From: Ciceribacter thiooxidans
GTDB taxonomy: Bacteria; Pseudomonadota; Alphaproteobacteria; Rhizobiales; Rhizobiaceae
Length of the DNA stretch: 64,000 nt
Assembly: GCF_014126615.1 (NCBI RefSeq)
Contig: NZ_CP059896.1
Coordinates: forward strand, 2,862,501 to 2,926,500
Reading direction: 5' to 3'
Made by a program: the position numbers and the translations under genes. This document shows, piece by piece, positions 25,382 through 34,229 of this stretch. How positions within the stretch are numbered: position 1 is the first letter of the stretch; each line of letters starts with the position of its first letter. The notes under the pieces are model-generated. The model saw nothing but the letters and a program-made list of their open reading frames with translations. It was not told the origin of the DNA and did no database searches.

Positions 25382-26756
25382 TGCCAATCCTTCCGCTGCT
25401 GTCGTCTTCACCGCGCGAATTGCCGAACATATCCTGGCGTGGGCCTCCGCCGGCGCCCTGGCCGGCGCCCTGCTGTGCCTGCTGGCCTCCCTGCTGCCAC
25501 TGGCCGGCCCCTTGGCCGCCGTCGCCGCCGGCTCGTTCGGCCGCGGGCGCCATACTCACGTGAACATGATCGACCGTCAGTCCCTGCGCCCTCAGCGCCT
25601 TCAGGATGTCGCTCTGGTCGTCGTTGAGCTGCCTTAGGGCGGCGTGCGTCTCCACGGTAAGGTGGACCGTCAGCTCATCTCCCCTGAGGCGCAGATTTGC
25701 CGTCACACTTCCGAGCTCAATCGGCGTCATCTGGATCTTCAGCGTGTGGACGACCTTCCCACCACCAGAGGCGGTCGCTGTGTCCGAGATCTCCGTCATG
25801 GGCTGCATCGCCCGCGACCATTCGCCGTCACCGGCGACTGCCGCAGCAATGTTGGTCGAGTTCGCGGTCGAGACGGGGGCGAGATAACGGCGGGCATCGA
25901 GGACGGCAATCGTCTGTGTGCCCTCCCCCGGTGCCGTGCCGGTCTCGTAGCGGGCCGCATCGCCGCTCTCGTTCATCCGCATCGTGAGCGGCTGCCCCTT
26001 TCCATCGAGACGCGCAAAACGGAAGGTGCGGTCCGTGCCGGAGGAGAGAGCATCGGTGCCGTCCGGCGCCTGTCCACCGGTAGACGTGTCACCGGCAACC
26101 TGATCCGGCGTAGCGAGCCTCGGGTCGACGGCAGGGCCGGTCGTGTCCCGTCCTTTCACGGAACGATCCAGTCGTCCCTTGCTGGAATCCGGATGCTGCA
26201 GACCCGGTTGAACTTCCGTCGGGACTCCTTTGAGCAAGGAGAGCGTCTCACCGAGGTCGGCGGTCAGGGCATCACCGGTGCTCTCAGCCTGTTGATCGTC
26301 TTCTGCCGCCGCATCCGCGCGTTCGACCAGACACCGCAAACCGCGAGCGACCGGCTTGTCCGTTTCCGCGCCACGGCGCGTTGTCATCTCTCCTCGTCCC
26401 GGCAGCGCCTCCTGCAGTGCCCTGGCCATGGCGGGCGCATGCGCGGCAAAGCCGGCTGGGGAATTCCTGCCGCCCCGGTCCCGTGCCTTCGCCGGGGGTT
26501 GCTCCTCCCTCTCCGCCTGGACTTCGTCATCGGGGGCGTGTGCGTCGCTGTCCGTGCGAAGCCGGCTCCTCGCCGAAAGCTCAACGGTCGGCGCCGAACG
26601 CTCGTCATCGACGGCGCTCTTGCCACCTCGCCGCTCGGCACCGTCCAGCACCTCCGAAAAACCGCCGGCGCCCGATCGAGATGACGCAGCGGTACTGCCC
26701 GTTCTTGCTGCGGCATCGGCAGAGGGAAGCGTTCCTGTAACTCCGATATCGATCAT
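25299..26756 (-). CDS. fliK: Hook-length control protein FliK (formerly MotD in rhizobia)
   Basis: 485 aa from the ATG at 26756, which follows the motC stop with one base between. The N-terminal two thirds is low-complexity, hydrophilic and Asp/Glu/Arg-rich. The conserved FliK C-terminal domain is at about residues 330-430 (HTLKIQMTPIELGSVTANLRLRGDELTVHLTVET and then LKALRAQGLTVDHVHVSM, split in the protein). The tail is Gly/Gln-rich. FliK is the secreted ruler that switches FlhB export specificity from hook to filament. The protein ends inside the coding region of the transglycosylase gene, a large overlap. Confidence 0.9.
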   Translation of the reverse strand: MIDIGVTGTLPSADAAARTGSTAASSRSGAGGFSEVLDGAERRGGKSAVDDERSAPTVELSARSRLRTDSDAHAPDDEVQAEREEQPPAKARDRGGRNSPAGFAAHAPAMARALQEALPGRGEMTTRRGAETDKPVARGLRCLVERADAAAEDDQQAESTGDALTADLGETLSLLKGVPTEVQPGLQHPDSSKGRLDRSVKGRDTTGPAVDPRLATPDQVAGDTSTGGQAPDGTDALSSGTDRTFRFARLDGKGQPLTMRMNESGDAARYETGTAPGEGTQTIAVLDARRYLAPVSTANSTNIAAAVAGDGEWSRAMQPMTEISDTATASGGGKVVHTLKIQMTPIELGSVTANLRLRGDELTVHLTVETHAALRQLNDDQSDILKALRAQGLTVDHVHVSMAPAAERAGGDGGQGAGQWQQGGQQAQQGAGQGAGGGPRQDMFGNSRGEDDSSGRIGNDASVAETAGNGGGTVSGGARPDHVYL

Positions 26757-26757
26757 C

Positions 26758-28056
26758 TTACTGCGCCTCTTCTTGTAGCAGGCTGTCAATTTCGCGAAGT
26801 TTGGAATGCCCGGACGAGACGAAATCCTGCAACTGGGGATCCATGGCGATCTCGCCAGGCGTCGTCCCGGAGGGCGCGGCGTCCTCGGCGACAGTCTCGG
26901 TTGGAGGTATGCCTCCCGGAAACTGCAGAGGCTCTGGCTGCGCCTGCGTGGCCGCCGCTTCGACGGTCGTTACCGCCGTATCGGCAGGCCGCGGGGAAGA
27001 GCCCTCCTGAACGGGCTGGGTCAATATCTCGCGTGCAACCGCCTCGGCGGCTGCGCGCAGCGCTTGATCTGCCGGCGACAGGTCCTTCTCGGGGATGCTG
27101 GCGAGGGCATCGACAGCCGAGACGATGTCTGATGTCGGAACGTCGGCAAGACCTCCGTAGAGGCGGGCCAGCGTATCTGCACCTTCCGCCGTGCCGGAAA
27201 GCGCCTTCGCGCGCTCTGCGGCAAGGCCTGCCAGCTGGTTCTTGCCGCGAACGGCCGCAGCCCTGGCGATCCTCAGATAGATCTCGCGGGCACGGTCCTT
27301 GTCCATGTATCCAAGTATCGCGCTCACGTCTTCCGCATTGAGAGCTTCGTACCGCTCGACGACGAGTCGAACGAAGAGATCCGCAAACTGGCTCGCATAG
27401 GGCGAATGGAGAAACCGACGCGCATATCGGTTCGAGTAGGCTGTGGCCTTGGCAACATCGCCCGTCTCGACGGCGATGGCGACCGAGCGGCGAAGCGCTG
27501 CCTCTTCCACGATCGTGCCCGGCGCCGTCAGACGCGCCCAGTCATAGAATTTCAGCGCGCCCTTGGGATTGGTGCTGATCGTCACGTTGCCGGCGACGAG
27601 GGCAAGATAGGGACCGATCTTGCTGTCCTTGTACTCCGAAACCAACCCGCCGAGGGACTTGGCGATCAGCGTACCCTTGCCGGCAAGGTACTTGCGGAGC
27701 GCATCGGTGACGCGGTTGTCGAAATTGCCGTCGACATCGCGCGCGACGAGATATTCCAGAGTCTGGGGATTGCCGCCGCTCATTGCATAGATCAACGCCG
27801 CATCGACATTGTCGGTACTCTCGAAGACGGATGCATCCGCATGCCGCAGGCGCTTGTCGATCGTCTCCAGCATGAAGCGCTGCATCTCGCCGGCGGAGTG
27901 GTCTCCGAGCACGACGGAATCCTGCACGAACTGCAACGAGCGCAGCATCTTGTAGGGCGCGATCGTCTCCAGGTCCTCCGAACGCACCTGTCCCGGGACA
28001 CAGAGCCCCAGGACGGTGAGTGCAGAGCAAAAGAGAGAGCGCCTCAGGCCTGCCAT
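26758..28056 (-). CDS. motC: Periplasmic motility protein MotC
   Basis: 432 aa from the ATG at 28056, chosen because a signal peptide follows directly (MAGLRRSLFCSALTVLGLCV, cleavage near GQVRSEDL). The upstream extension to 28188 lies inside motB. The mature protein is mostly helical. MotC is known only in rhizobia and relatives; in S. meliloti it binds MotB in the periplasm and is required for motor function and speed control. Four bases separate it from motB. Its chaperone MotE is encoded at 38.0 kb. Confidence 0.92.
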   Translation of the reverse strand: MAGLRRSLFCSALTVLGLCVPGQVRSEDLETIAPYKMLRSLQFVQDSVVLGDHSAGEMQRFMLETIDKRLRHADASVFESTDNVDAALIYAMSGGNPQTLEYLVARDVDGNFDNRVTDALRKYLAGKGTLIAKSLGGLVSEYKDSKIGPYLALVAGNVTISTNPKGALKFYDWARLTAPGTIVEEAALRRSVAIAVETGDVAKATAYSNRYARRFLHSPYASQFADLFVRLVVERYEALNAEDVSAILGYMDKDRAREIYLRIARAAAVRGKNQLAGLAAERAKALSGTAEGADTLARLYGGLADVPTSDIVSAVDALASIPEKDLSPADQALRAAAEAVAREILTQPVQEGSSPRPADTAVTTVEAAATQAQPEPLQFPGGIPPTETVAEDAAPSGTTPGEIAMDPQLQDFVSSGHSKLREIDSLLQEEAQ

Positions 28057-28060
28057 CTGA

Positions 28061-29290
28061 CTATCCCTGATCCGCTTGAACCAGAATCTCGATGCGACGG
28101 TTGGCATCGGCGAGCGGATCGTCCGGCACCTGAAGGCGTCGGTCGGCGAACCCCGACACCTGCTGGACCCGTCCTTCCGGCAGGCCACCGCGCAGCAGCA
28201 TGTAGTAGGCGCTGTGGGCGCGGGCCATCGAGAGCCGCCAGTTGTCGTTATCCGTTCCCTTGAACTGGCGACCGTCGGTGTGGCCGCGAATGACGATCGA
28301 GCCCGGCCGCTGCTGCAGAAGCTTGCCGATCTTCTCCATGGCGACGACCATCTCCTTGCGCGGGACGGCGGAGCCGACGTTAAACATCGGGGTGTCGAGC
28401 TGATCCGAGATGGTCACAAGCAAGCCACCTTCTGACGGCTTGACGACGAGCCCCTCCGCAAGCTTTCCGCTTGCGCCACCGATGGCCTTCTCGATCTGGT
28501 CCCTGAGCTCGGTCGCAGCCTTCTCCGTGGCTGCGCCGGCATTCGCGTCAGCGGCCTTGCTCTCGCCTTCGGCGGGCTTGGTCTCCGTCGGCGCGGTCTC
28601 GGGCCGTGTCTCTTTGGGGTCGAGAGCGGCAATCTGTTCCGTGGCGGGGTCTCTCGGTGTTTCGGCGGCCTGAGCATTATCCGCCGGCGCCGACTGGTTC
28701 GCCTGCTTGGCCGCCTGGACCTGCTGGCTCCAGAAATCCGGGTCAAAGGGATCGCGGTAGGCTTCGCCACCGGAAGCGCCAGTGGACGGCCCGGAATCGC
28801 TCGCTCCGCCCTCGCCCTTGGCGCTGACATTCGCCTGCTGTCCGACTTCCTGGGCTATCTCGGCGAGCACAGAATAGGGATTTTCGAAGAAATCCGCCTC
28901 GGAATAATTCTGCTGGTCGCCCGCTGTCGCTGTCTGGTCCTCACCGGTCGCGGCCGCGGCACCCACGGTGTTCTGCTGATCCTCGACCTGGGAGCGCTCC
29001 TTCTTCTTCTCCCCGTCTGCCTGATCCACGGGCTTCTTTACGCCCTTCTCGGTCGGCTTCTCGTCGGCAAGCTTGATTGGATTAAAATAGCTCGCGACGG
29101 ATGCCTTGGTCTCCTCGTTGGCGGCGTTGACGAGCCACATGACGAGAAAGAACGCCATCATCGCGGTCATGAAGTCGGCATAAGCGATCTTCCATGCACC
29201 GCCATGGTGGCCGTCGTGATCCCCGCCGCCGTGGCGTTTGATGATCACGATCTCATTCTTGCCGTGGTGATGATTTTCGCTGTCGCTCAT
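28061..29290 (-). CDS. motB: Flagellar stator protein MotB
   Basis: 409 aa. A His-rich N-terminus (MSDSENHHHGK) is followed by the single membrane helix WKIAYADFMTAMMAFFLVMWLV, with the proton-accepting Asp at about residue 39. A very long charged, Ala-rich periplasmic linker (about residues 70-260) leads to the OmpA-like peptidoglycan-binding domain (IVIRGHTDGRQF, NWRLSMARAHSAYYML). The linker is longer than in enteric MotB (308 aa in total) and probably carries the MotC contact. Its start overlaps the stop of the FliH-like gene by 4 bases. The partner motA is 16.5 kb away. Confidence 0.96.
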   Translation of the reverse strand: MSDSENHHHGKNEIVIIKRHGGGDHDGHHGGAWKIAYADFMTAMMAFFLVMWLVNAANEETKASVASYFNPIKLADEKPTEKGVKKPVDQADGEKKKERSQVEDQQNTVGAAAATGEDQTATAGDQQNYSEADFFENPYSVLAEIAQEVGQQANVSAKGEGGASDSGPSTGASGGEAYRDPFDPDFWSQQVQAAKQANQSAPADNAQAAETPRDPATEQIAALDPKETRPETAPTETKPAEGESKAADANAGAATEKAATELRDQIEKAIGGASGKLAEGLVVKPSEGGLLVTISDQLDTPMFNVGSAVPRKEMVVAMEKIGKLLQQRPGSIVIRGHTDGRQFKGTDNDNWRLSMARAHSAYYMLLRGGLPEGRVQQVSGFADRRLQVPDDPLADANRRIEILVQADQG

Positions 29291-29934
29291 CCCAGCACTT
29301 TCTTCAGGCTGGCCGTCCAGGCCGATATACGCGTAACCAGCGCGGTGCCGTCGACATCCGCAGTGAGGTCGAGATCATCCGCCTCGACGTGGTGCAGCAC
29401 ATGCGCATTGTCCCCGAGCGCCTCCTTCAGCATCTCGAACAGGGCAGCCGGACCGCTGACAGAAATCGCGCCGGCCTCGCCGGAGAGGATCGCAGTCGAC
29501 AGCTGTTCGGCGAGGTCCTGTACGGCACTCGCCACCACCTGATCGGAAAGGAAGGGAGCGACCGCCGCCGCCGCCTGCTCGCTGACCGCGAGAGCAATCT
29601 CGCCGGCCGCGCGATGCAGGCCGTCGGCGAGCGCTCTGGCGGTCTCCGATTCGAATTTCAGCCGCATGGCGTCCATGGCGCGGGCATGTTCGTCCAAGAG
29701 CCCCTGACGCTCTGCTTCGAACGTCTCGCGCAACTCCCGCTCCGCGGCCTCGTGGCCTTCGACGTAGGCCGCGCGACGTTCGGCGTCGAGATCGATCGGC
29801 TCTGGTTCCGGCGCGATGGCAAAATCGAGGTCGAAGGCCGTTTCCTGTTCCGGAAAAGCCATTCCCTTCGAACCCGACGCACCGGTGGCGGGCTGTGAGA
29901 AGTCCTTGAGATAGCGGGCAAGCGGTAGACTCAT
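29287..29934 (-). CDS. fliH: FliH-like export ATPase regulator candidate
   Basis: 215 aa from the ATG at 29934; a GTG three codons earlier is possible. The central segment (about residues 50-110) is a Glu/Arg/Ala coiled coil starting AAYVEGHEAAERELRETFEAE, like the long helix of FliH/YscL. The end of the protein, VEADDLDLTADVDGTALVTR then ISAW, matches the FliH C-terminal pattern in which a short DPDL-like strand precedes a Gly-x-x turn and a final Trp helix. FliH would bind FliI and hold it at the base. No other fliH is seen. The symbol is inference: the gene lies 13 kb from fliI, but it is coupled to motB (ATGA overlap). Confidence 0.65.
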   Translation of the reverse strand: MSLPLARYLKDFSQPATGASGSKGMAFPEQETAFDLDFAIAPEPEPIDLDAERRAAYVEGHEAAERELRETFEAERQGLLDEHARAMDAMRLKFESETARALADGLHRAAGEIALAVSEQAAAAVAPFLSDQVVASAVQDLAEQLSTAILSGEAGAISVSGPAALFEMLKEALGDNAHVLHHVEADDLDLTADVDGTALVTRISAWTASLKKVLG

Positions 29935-30164
29935 GCGCAACACGCTCCGCCGAACAAAGACTGACTGCGTTTCATCCTGACTTCCACCGCGGTTTCCGCT
30001 GCCGGGCCGCCGACCAATCCCTTGCAGGCAGAGGCTCCCGGAGTTTGACGTATTCGCTTCGACGCTAAGCGTCCAAACTTGTGCGAGGATGAATGGCCCG
30101 AGGTCCTGCCGCGCGCCCGGGCTCCACGTCCGACCGCGACGCGTTCAGCGAGAGCGAAGCGCGC

Positions 30165-31130
30165 TTACTTGAAGAGGGTCAGAATGTTCTGTGCGTTGGT
30201 GTTGGCGATCGACAGCGCCTGAATGCCGAGCTGCTGCTGCGTCTGGAGCGCCTTCAGCCTCGTCGATTCCTCGTTCATGTCGGCATCGACGAGTCGGCCC
30301 ACGCCCTTGTCGATCACGTCCATGAGGTTGGAGACGAACTGGTCCTGCATGTCGATGCGCTTGGTGATCGCGCCGAGGGTGGAGGCGGAATTCGTCAGCT
30401 GCTCGAGCAGGTCCGAGACGACGCTGATCATGTCGTCCATGACGGCATCCGTGGTGGTGCCGTCGATCTTGATTTCCGTGCCGGTGGCTGGCGTCGTCGA
30501 GCCGACATCGAGGAGAAAATAGTTGCGCGGGGTCGTGGTCGGGCTCGCCATCAGCGCATCGGCATCGATATCCTTGGTGAGGATGCCTCGTCCGGCATCG
30601 ACGGTGTCGATCAGCACCGACTGGGTGGTGTCGAAATCGAGCGTCGTCACCTGAACGGTTCCGTCCGTCGCACGAACGAAGGAGGAGACGACCTGCTTGG
30701 TGCCAAGTGCCGCGGAATTCGTGTTGTAGAGCCAGTTCTGGCCGGAGAAGGATGCGGACTGGGTGGTGGAGACGAGCTGGTTCTTGAGCTCCGTCATCTC
30801 CGCATTGATCTTCGCCTTGTCGACGCCAGGCTCCCTTGCCGCGACCAGCTTCGCCTTGATTTCGCTGAGCACGTGGATGACGTTGTCGAGCGCCGTATAG
30901 GCGGTGTCCACGGTTGCTGCACCGAGCCCCAGCGCGTCCGAAACCGTCGAGAGCGAGGAATTGTCCGACCGCATCGTCGTGGCAATGGACCAGTAGGCCG
31001 CATTGTCGGCAGCCGTCTCCACGCGGTAACCCGAGGACACGCGCCGCTGGGTCGTCTCCATGTTGTCGTCGATTGAGCGGAGAGTCTGAAGTGCCGCCAT
31101 GGCGGCAGCATTGGTCAGAATACTGGTCAT
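30165..31130 (-). CDS. flaC: Flagellin, shorter and more divergent copy
   Basis: 321 aa. It has conserved N-terminal (MTSILTNAAAMAALQTLRSID) and C-terminal (STRLKALQTQQQLGIQALSI) flagellin helices; the middle is about 85 residues shorter than in the other three copies and little related to them. In rhizobia complex filaments are built from a principal flagellin plus secondary ones, and the short copy is called flaC in S. meliloti. It is the last of four tandem flagellin genes, each apparently with its own promoter. Its leader has the shared hairpin and anti-SD box. Gene naming by order is inference. Confidence 0.9.
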   Translation of the reverse strand: MTSILTNAAAMAALQTLRSIDDNMETTQRRVSSGYRVETAADNAAYWSIATTMRSDNSSLSTVSDALGLGAATVDTAYTALDNVIHVLSEIKAKLVAAREPGVDKAKINAEMTELKNQLVSTTQSASFSGQNWLYNTNSAALGTKQVVSSFVRATDGTVQVTTLDFDTTQSVLIDTVDAGRGILTKDIDADALMASPTTTPRNYFLLDVGSTTPATGTEIKIDGTTTDAVMDDMISVVSDLLEQLTNSASTLGAITKRIDMQDQFVSNLMDVIDKGVGRLVDADMNEESTRLKALQTQQQLGIQALSIANTNAQNILTLFK

Positions 31131-31174
31131 AAGGGTGCCCTGTTCGCATCATGGGACATCCGGCGCCAAGCCGG
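31131..31174 (-). promoter_or_regulatory. flaC mRNA leader: hairpin plus anti-SD box
   Basis: In the mRNA sense, a CCGG-based stem (GCCGG 31170-31174 with CCGGC 31160-31164 on the plus strand) is followed by AUGUCCC (31153-31159). UGUCC is complementary (one G-U pair) to the GGGCA that overlaps the Shine-Dalgarno at 31136-31140. The loop is shorter than in the other three flagellin leaders (12 nt) and the pairing is 5 bp, so this is the weakest of the four. Confidence 0.5.
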
Positions 31175-31350
31175 CGGCGACAGGCGGGCATCATGCTGGC
31201 GGCTCCTGACCCGGAGCCACTCCGTCACCTGTTAACAAATCGTTAACAGGATCACTTAACAAAGACTTAACATGAATAGCAAGGGTTGTAGAGCCGAAGG
31301 ACCGCGAAAACGAAAAGGCGGCAAGCCTCGCGCAAGGTAGCAACGCAAAA

Positions 31351-31374
31351 GGCCGCGCCCCGAGGGGCGCGGCC
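31351..31374 (-). terminator. Rho-independent terminator of flaD
   Basis: GGCCGCGCCC and GGGCGCGGCC form a 10-11 bp GC-rich stem with a tight CGAG loop, 28 bases past the flaD stop. On the minus strand it is followed by TTTTGCGTTG. A textbook intrinsic terminator separating flaD from flaC. Confidence 0.88.
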
Positions 31375-31401
31375 GGTCTGTTCGACCAATCCTTTCCGCG
31401 A

Positions 31402-32622
31402 TCAGCGGAAGAGGGTCAGGATGTTCTGCGACGAAGAGTTGGCGATCGACAGCGACTGGACGGCGAGCTGCTGCTGGGTCTGCAGTGCCTTCAGGCGGGT
31501 CGATTCTTCGTTCAGGTCGGCGTCGACGAGACGGCCGACACCCTTGTCGATGGAGTCCGTCAGGCTGGCGACGAATTCCTGCTGCATGTCGATCCGCATG
31601 CCGATCGAGCCGAGCTGGGCGGCAGCGCTGGTCATGGACTTCAGAGCAGTGTCGACCATCGACAAGAGGCCGGCGAGCTCTGTCTTCGTGGTGGTGTTGG
31701 TGATCGTGAAGCTGTCAACCGACATGGCCGTTGAACCGGCGGTGTCGGCAACGTTGATCTGCCATTCGAAGCCGCTCGCGTCGGTCGCGAAGACTTCCTG
31801 GGTGGAGTTGACGGCCGCATTCTGTTCGGTCGCGGCGACCCAGGTATCCGAGCCAATCATGACGTAACCGATGCCGGCGCCGGAACCGTCACCGGGCACC
31901 GTCCAAGCGATGCTGCCGCCGGCGTCGAAGGCGCCACCGGCACCCGTGACGGCTGCACTGACCTGCGCCGTCGTGTAGGAATTCAAGTTGTACGAGGCGG
32001 TCACACCGCCATTGTTGACGTTGACGACAACGCCGTCGCCGGCAATGTTGGTGGTCTGGTCGAGCAGACCGGTGTTGCCGTTGGTGTCGAACAGGACATT
32101 CGAAGCGGTCAGCGTATAGTCGACCTTCTTGACCGACACGGCGCCCGAGGAGTCGCGGACGAAGGACGCGACGACACTCTTGTTGATATCAGCGGGGAGA
32201 CCGCCGGTCAGCTTGGCCTGCAGCCAGTTCTCGCCCGAGAAGGAAGCCGCTTCAGCAATCGAGGTCAGCTGATCCTGGAGCTGGGTGATTTCTTCCTGGA
32301 TCTTGGTCTTGTCGACGCCGTCTTCAGTGGCGGCGGTCAGCTTGGCCTTGATTTCCTTGACGACCTCGATCGCGGAGTTCATGCCTGAATAGGCCGTGTC
32401 GACCTTGGCAGCGCCGAGACCGAGAGCGTCTTCGACAGCCGACAGGGCCATGTTGTCGGAACGCATGGTGGTCGCGATAGACCAGTAGGCGGCGTTGTCG
32501 GAAGCAGAGCCGACGCGCAGGCCCGAAGACACTGCCGCCTGGGTCTGCTCGAGCCCGGACTCGATGGAGCGAAGGGTCGAGAGCGCGGCCATCGCCGCGA
32601 CGTTGGTAAGAATGCTGGTCAT
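31402..32622 (-). CDS. flaD: Flagellin
   Basis: 406 aa, same length as the next two copies and alignable with them over the whole length. N-terminus MTSILTNVAAMAALSTLRSI, C-terminus QQLAVQSLSIANSSSQNILTLF. The central part (about residues 180-300) is Gly/Ala/Thr/Val-rich and differs in scattered residues from flaB and flaA. Flagellins polymerise into the helical filament after export through the type III apparatus. Flanked by strong terminators at 31351 and 32876, so it is a single-gene transcript. The name follows the S. meliloti order flaA-flaB-flaD-flaC and is inference. Confidence 0.93.
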   Translation of the reverse strand: MTSILTNVAAMAALSTLRSIESGLEQTQAAVSSGLRVGSASDNAAYWSIATTMRSDNMALSAVEDALGLGAAKVDTAYSGMNSAIEVVKEIKAKLTAATEDGVDKTKIQEEITQLQDQLTSIAEAASFSGENWLQAKLTGGLPADINKSVVASFVRDSSGAVSVKKVDYTLTASNVLFDTNGNTGLLDQTTNIAGDGVVVNVNNGGVTASYNLNSYTTAQVSAAVTGAGGAFDAGGSIAWTVPGDGSGAGIGYVMIGSDTWVAATEQNAAVNSTQEVFATDASGFEWQINVADTAGSTAMSVDSFTITNTTTKTELAGLLSMVDTALKSMTSAAAQLGSIGMRIDMQQEFVASLTDSIDKGVGRLVDADLNEESTRLKALQTQQQLAVQSLSIANSSSQNILTLFR

Positions 32623-32683
32623 TTAGTTTGTGCCCCTTGGCGACTGAAAAATTGACAGGGACATTCCGGAAATCCACCGGGAA
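32623..32683 (-). promoter_or_regulatory. flaD mRNA leader: hairpin plus anti-SD box
   Basis: In the mRNA sense, UUCCCGG / CCGGAA (plus-strand 32677-32683 and 32664-32669) can form a stem with one bulged C. Then comes AUGUCCC, whose UGUCCC (32658-32663) pairs with GGGGCA (32631-32636) within the Shine-Dalgarno AAGGGGCA. That is 6 bp with one G-U pair and a 21-nt loop. The element starts 41 bases upstream of the ATG. Upstream, GCATCATGC (32694-32702) and GATGCTTC...GTTAAC (32741-32771) are shared with flaB. Confidence 0.6.
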
Positions 32684-32875
32684 CGGATCTTCTGCATCAT
32701 GCATATCGACATCGCAGCAGCTGCGGTCGACCTCCCGTTCGATGCTTCAAGACTAAGCTGACGTAGTTAACGGGAAGTGAAATAGGCATAAAAAAACGAG
32801 AAAAATACTTACGATACTTTGTAATACTTACTTAACCGAAGTTACCGTTTTCTTAATAGGCGCCAAATGCAAAAA
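32684..32875 (-). promoter_or_regulatory. flaD promoter region
   Basis: The gap between flaD and flaB is 326 bases. This part holds the presumptive flaD promoter: GCATCATGC at 32694-32702 and GATGCTTC at 32741 to GTTAAC ending at 32771, both at matching distance in front of flaB. The rest (32772-32875) is AT-rich with no reading frame of note. No sigma-28 consensus was recognised. Confidence 0.5.
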
Positions 32876-32897
32876 GCCGCGCTCGTTTGAGCGCGGC
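32876..32897 (-). terminator. Rho-independent terminator of flaB
   Basis: GCCGCGCTC / GAGCGCGGC, a 9-bp perfect stem with the loop GTTT, flanked by A5 on the left and T4 on the right. It should therefore work on both strands. It lies 52 bases past the flaB stop. Confidence 0.9.
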
Positions 32898-32948
32898 TTT
32901 TCATCATGAATTGTCCGAGGCGGCACGCGCCGCCTGGCCGGGATAGTT

Positions 32949-34169
32949 TTACTTGAAGAGGGTCAGAATGTTCTGCGAAGCGGTGTTGGCGATCGACAGC
33001 GACTGGACGGCGAGCTGCTGCTGGGTCTGCAGTGCCTTCAGGCGAGTCGATTCCTCGTTCATGTCGGCATCGACGAGACGGCCGACGCCCTTGTCGATGG
33101 AGTCCGTCAGGCTGGCGACGAATTCCTGCTGCATGTCGATCCGCATGCCGATCGAACCGAGCTGGGCGGCAGCGCTGGTCATGGTTTCAAGCGCAGAGTC
33201 GACCATCGAAAGCAGACCCGCGATCTCGGTGCTCGTCGTGGTATTGTCGATCGTGAAGGTATCGACCGACATTGCCGTGGATGTAGCGCCCGCCGTGGTA
33301 TCGATCTGCCACTCGAAGCCAGAAGCGTCGGTCGCGAAGACTTCCTGCGTGGAGTTGACGGCCGCGTTCTGTTCCGTGGCGGCAACCCAGGTGTCGTTTG
33401 CCACCTTGACGAAGCCGACGCCGGCGCCGGCGCCGTCGCCAGCAATCGTCCAGGCAATGTTGCCGCCCGCGTCGAAGGCGCCGCCAGCACCCGTGACAGC
33501 CGCGCTGACCTGAGCCGTCGTGTACTTGACGACGTTGTAAGAACCGGTAACGCCGGCGATGTTCACGTTGACGACGACGCCGTCGCCGGCAATGTTGGTG
33601 GTCTGGTCGAGGATACCGGTGTTGCCGTTCGTGTCGAAGAGCACGTTCGTGCTGTCCAGCGTGTAGTCGACCTTCTTGACCGACACAGCGCCTGAGGAGT
33701 CGCGGACGAACGACGCGACGACGCTCTTGTTGATGTCGGACGGCAGAGCGCCGGTGAGCTTGGCCTGCAGCCAGTTCTCACCCGAGAAGGACGCGGCCTC
33801 GGCAATGCTGCGCAACTGGTCCTGAAGCTGGGTGATTTCTTCCTGGATCTTGGTCTTGTCAACGCCGTCTTCGCTGGCGGCAGTGAGCTTGGCCTTGATG
33901 TCCTTGACGACTTCGATGGCCGAGTTCATGCCGGAATAGGCTGTGTCGATCTTGGCGGCGCCGAGGCCGAGAGCATCCTGAACCGCCGAAAGGGCCATGT
34001 TGTCGGAACGCATGGTGGTCGCGATCGACCAGTAAGCCGCGTTGTCCGATGCGCCGCCGACACGAAGACCCGAGGAGACACGCGCCTGGGTCTGCTGCAT
34101 GTCGGAGTCGATGGAGCGGAGGGTCTGGAGTGCGGCCATTGCCGCAACGTTGGTAAGAATGCTGGTCAT
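32949..34169 (-). CDS. flaB: Flagellin
   Basis: 406 aa. It is very close to the flaD product over its full length: N-terminus MTSILTNVAAMAALQTLRSI, C-terminus AVQSLSIANTASQNILTLF. Differences concentrate in the surface-exposed middle part (for example VNIAGVTGSYNVVKYTT and AGDGAGAGVGFVKVANDTW). It starts 245 bases from flaA and carries its own leader and terminator. Together with flaA and flaD it should form the ribbed complex filament typical of Sinorhizobium. Naming by order. Confidence 0.93.
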   Translation of the reverse strand: MTSILTNVAAMAALQTLRSIDSDMQQTQARVSSGLRVGGASDNAAYWSIATTMRSDNMALSAVQDALGLGAAKIDTAYSGMNSAIEVVKDIKAKLTAASEDGVDKTKIQEEITQLQDQLRSIAEAASFSGENWLQAKLTGALPSDINKSVVASFVRDSSGAVSVKKVDYTLDSTNVLFDTNGNTGILDQTTNIAGDGVVVNVNIAGVTGSYNVVKYTTAQVSAAVTGAGGAFDAGGNIAWTIAGDGAGAGVGFVKVANDTWVAATEQNAAVNSTQEVFATDASGFEWQIDTTAGATSTAMSVDTFTIDNTTTSTEIAGLLSMVDSALETMTSAAAQLGSIGMRIDMQQEFVASLTDSIDKGVGRLVDADMNEESTRLKALQTQQQLAVQSLSIANTASQNILTLFK

Positions 34170-34229
34170 TGAGAAAGTTGCCCCTTGGTTGGCGGTGTAT
34201 GAAAAGGGACATTCCGGTCGCGCCGGGAA
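34170..34229 (-). promoter_or_regulatory. flaB mRNA leader: hairpin plus anti-SD box
   Basis: In the mRNA sense, UUCCCGG / CCGGAA (plus-strand 34223-34229 and 34212-34217) frames a five-base loop. AUGUCCC follows, whose UGUCCC (34206-34211) pairs with GGGGCA (34179-34184) in the Shine-Dalgarno AAGGGGCA. That is 6 bp with one G-U pair and a 21-nt loop. GCATCATGC lies just upstream at 34239-34247. Confidence 0.6.
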
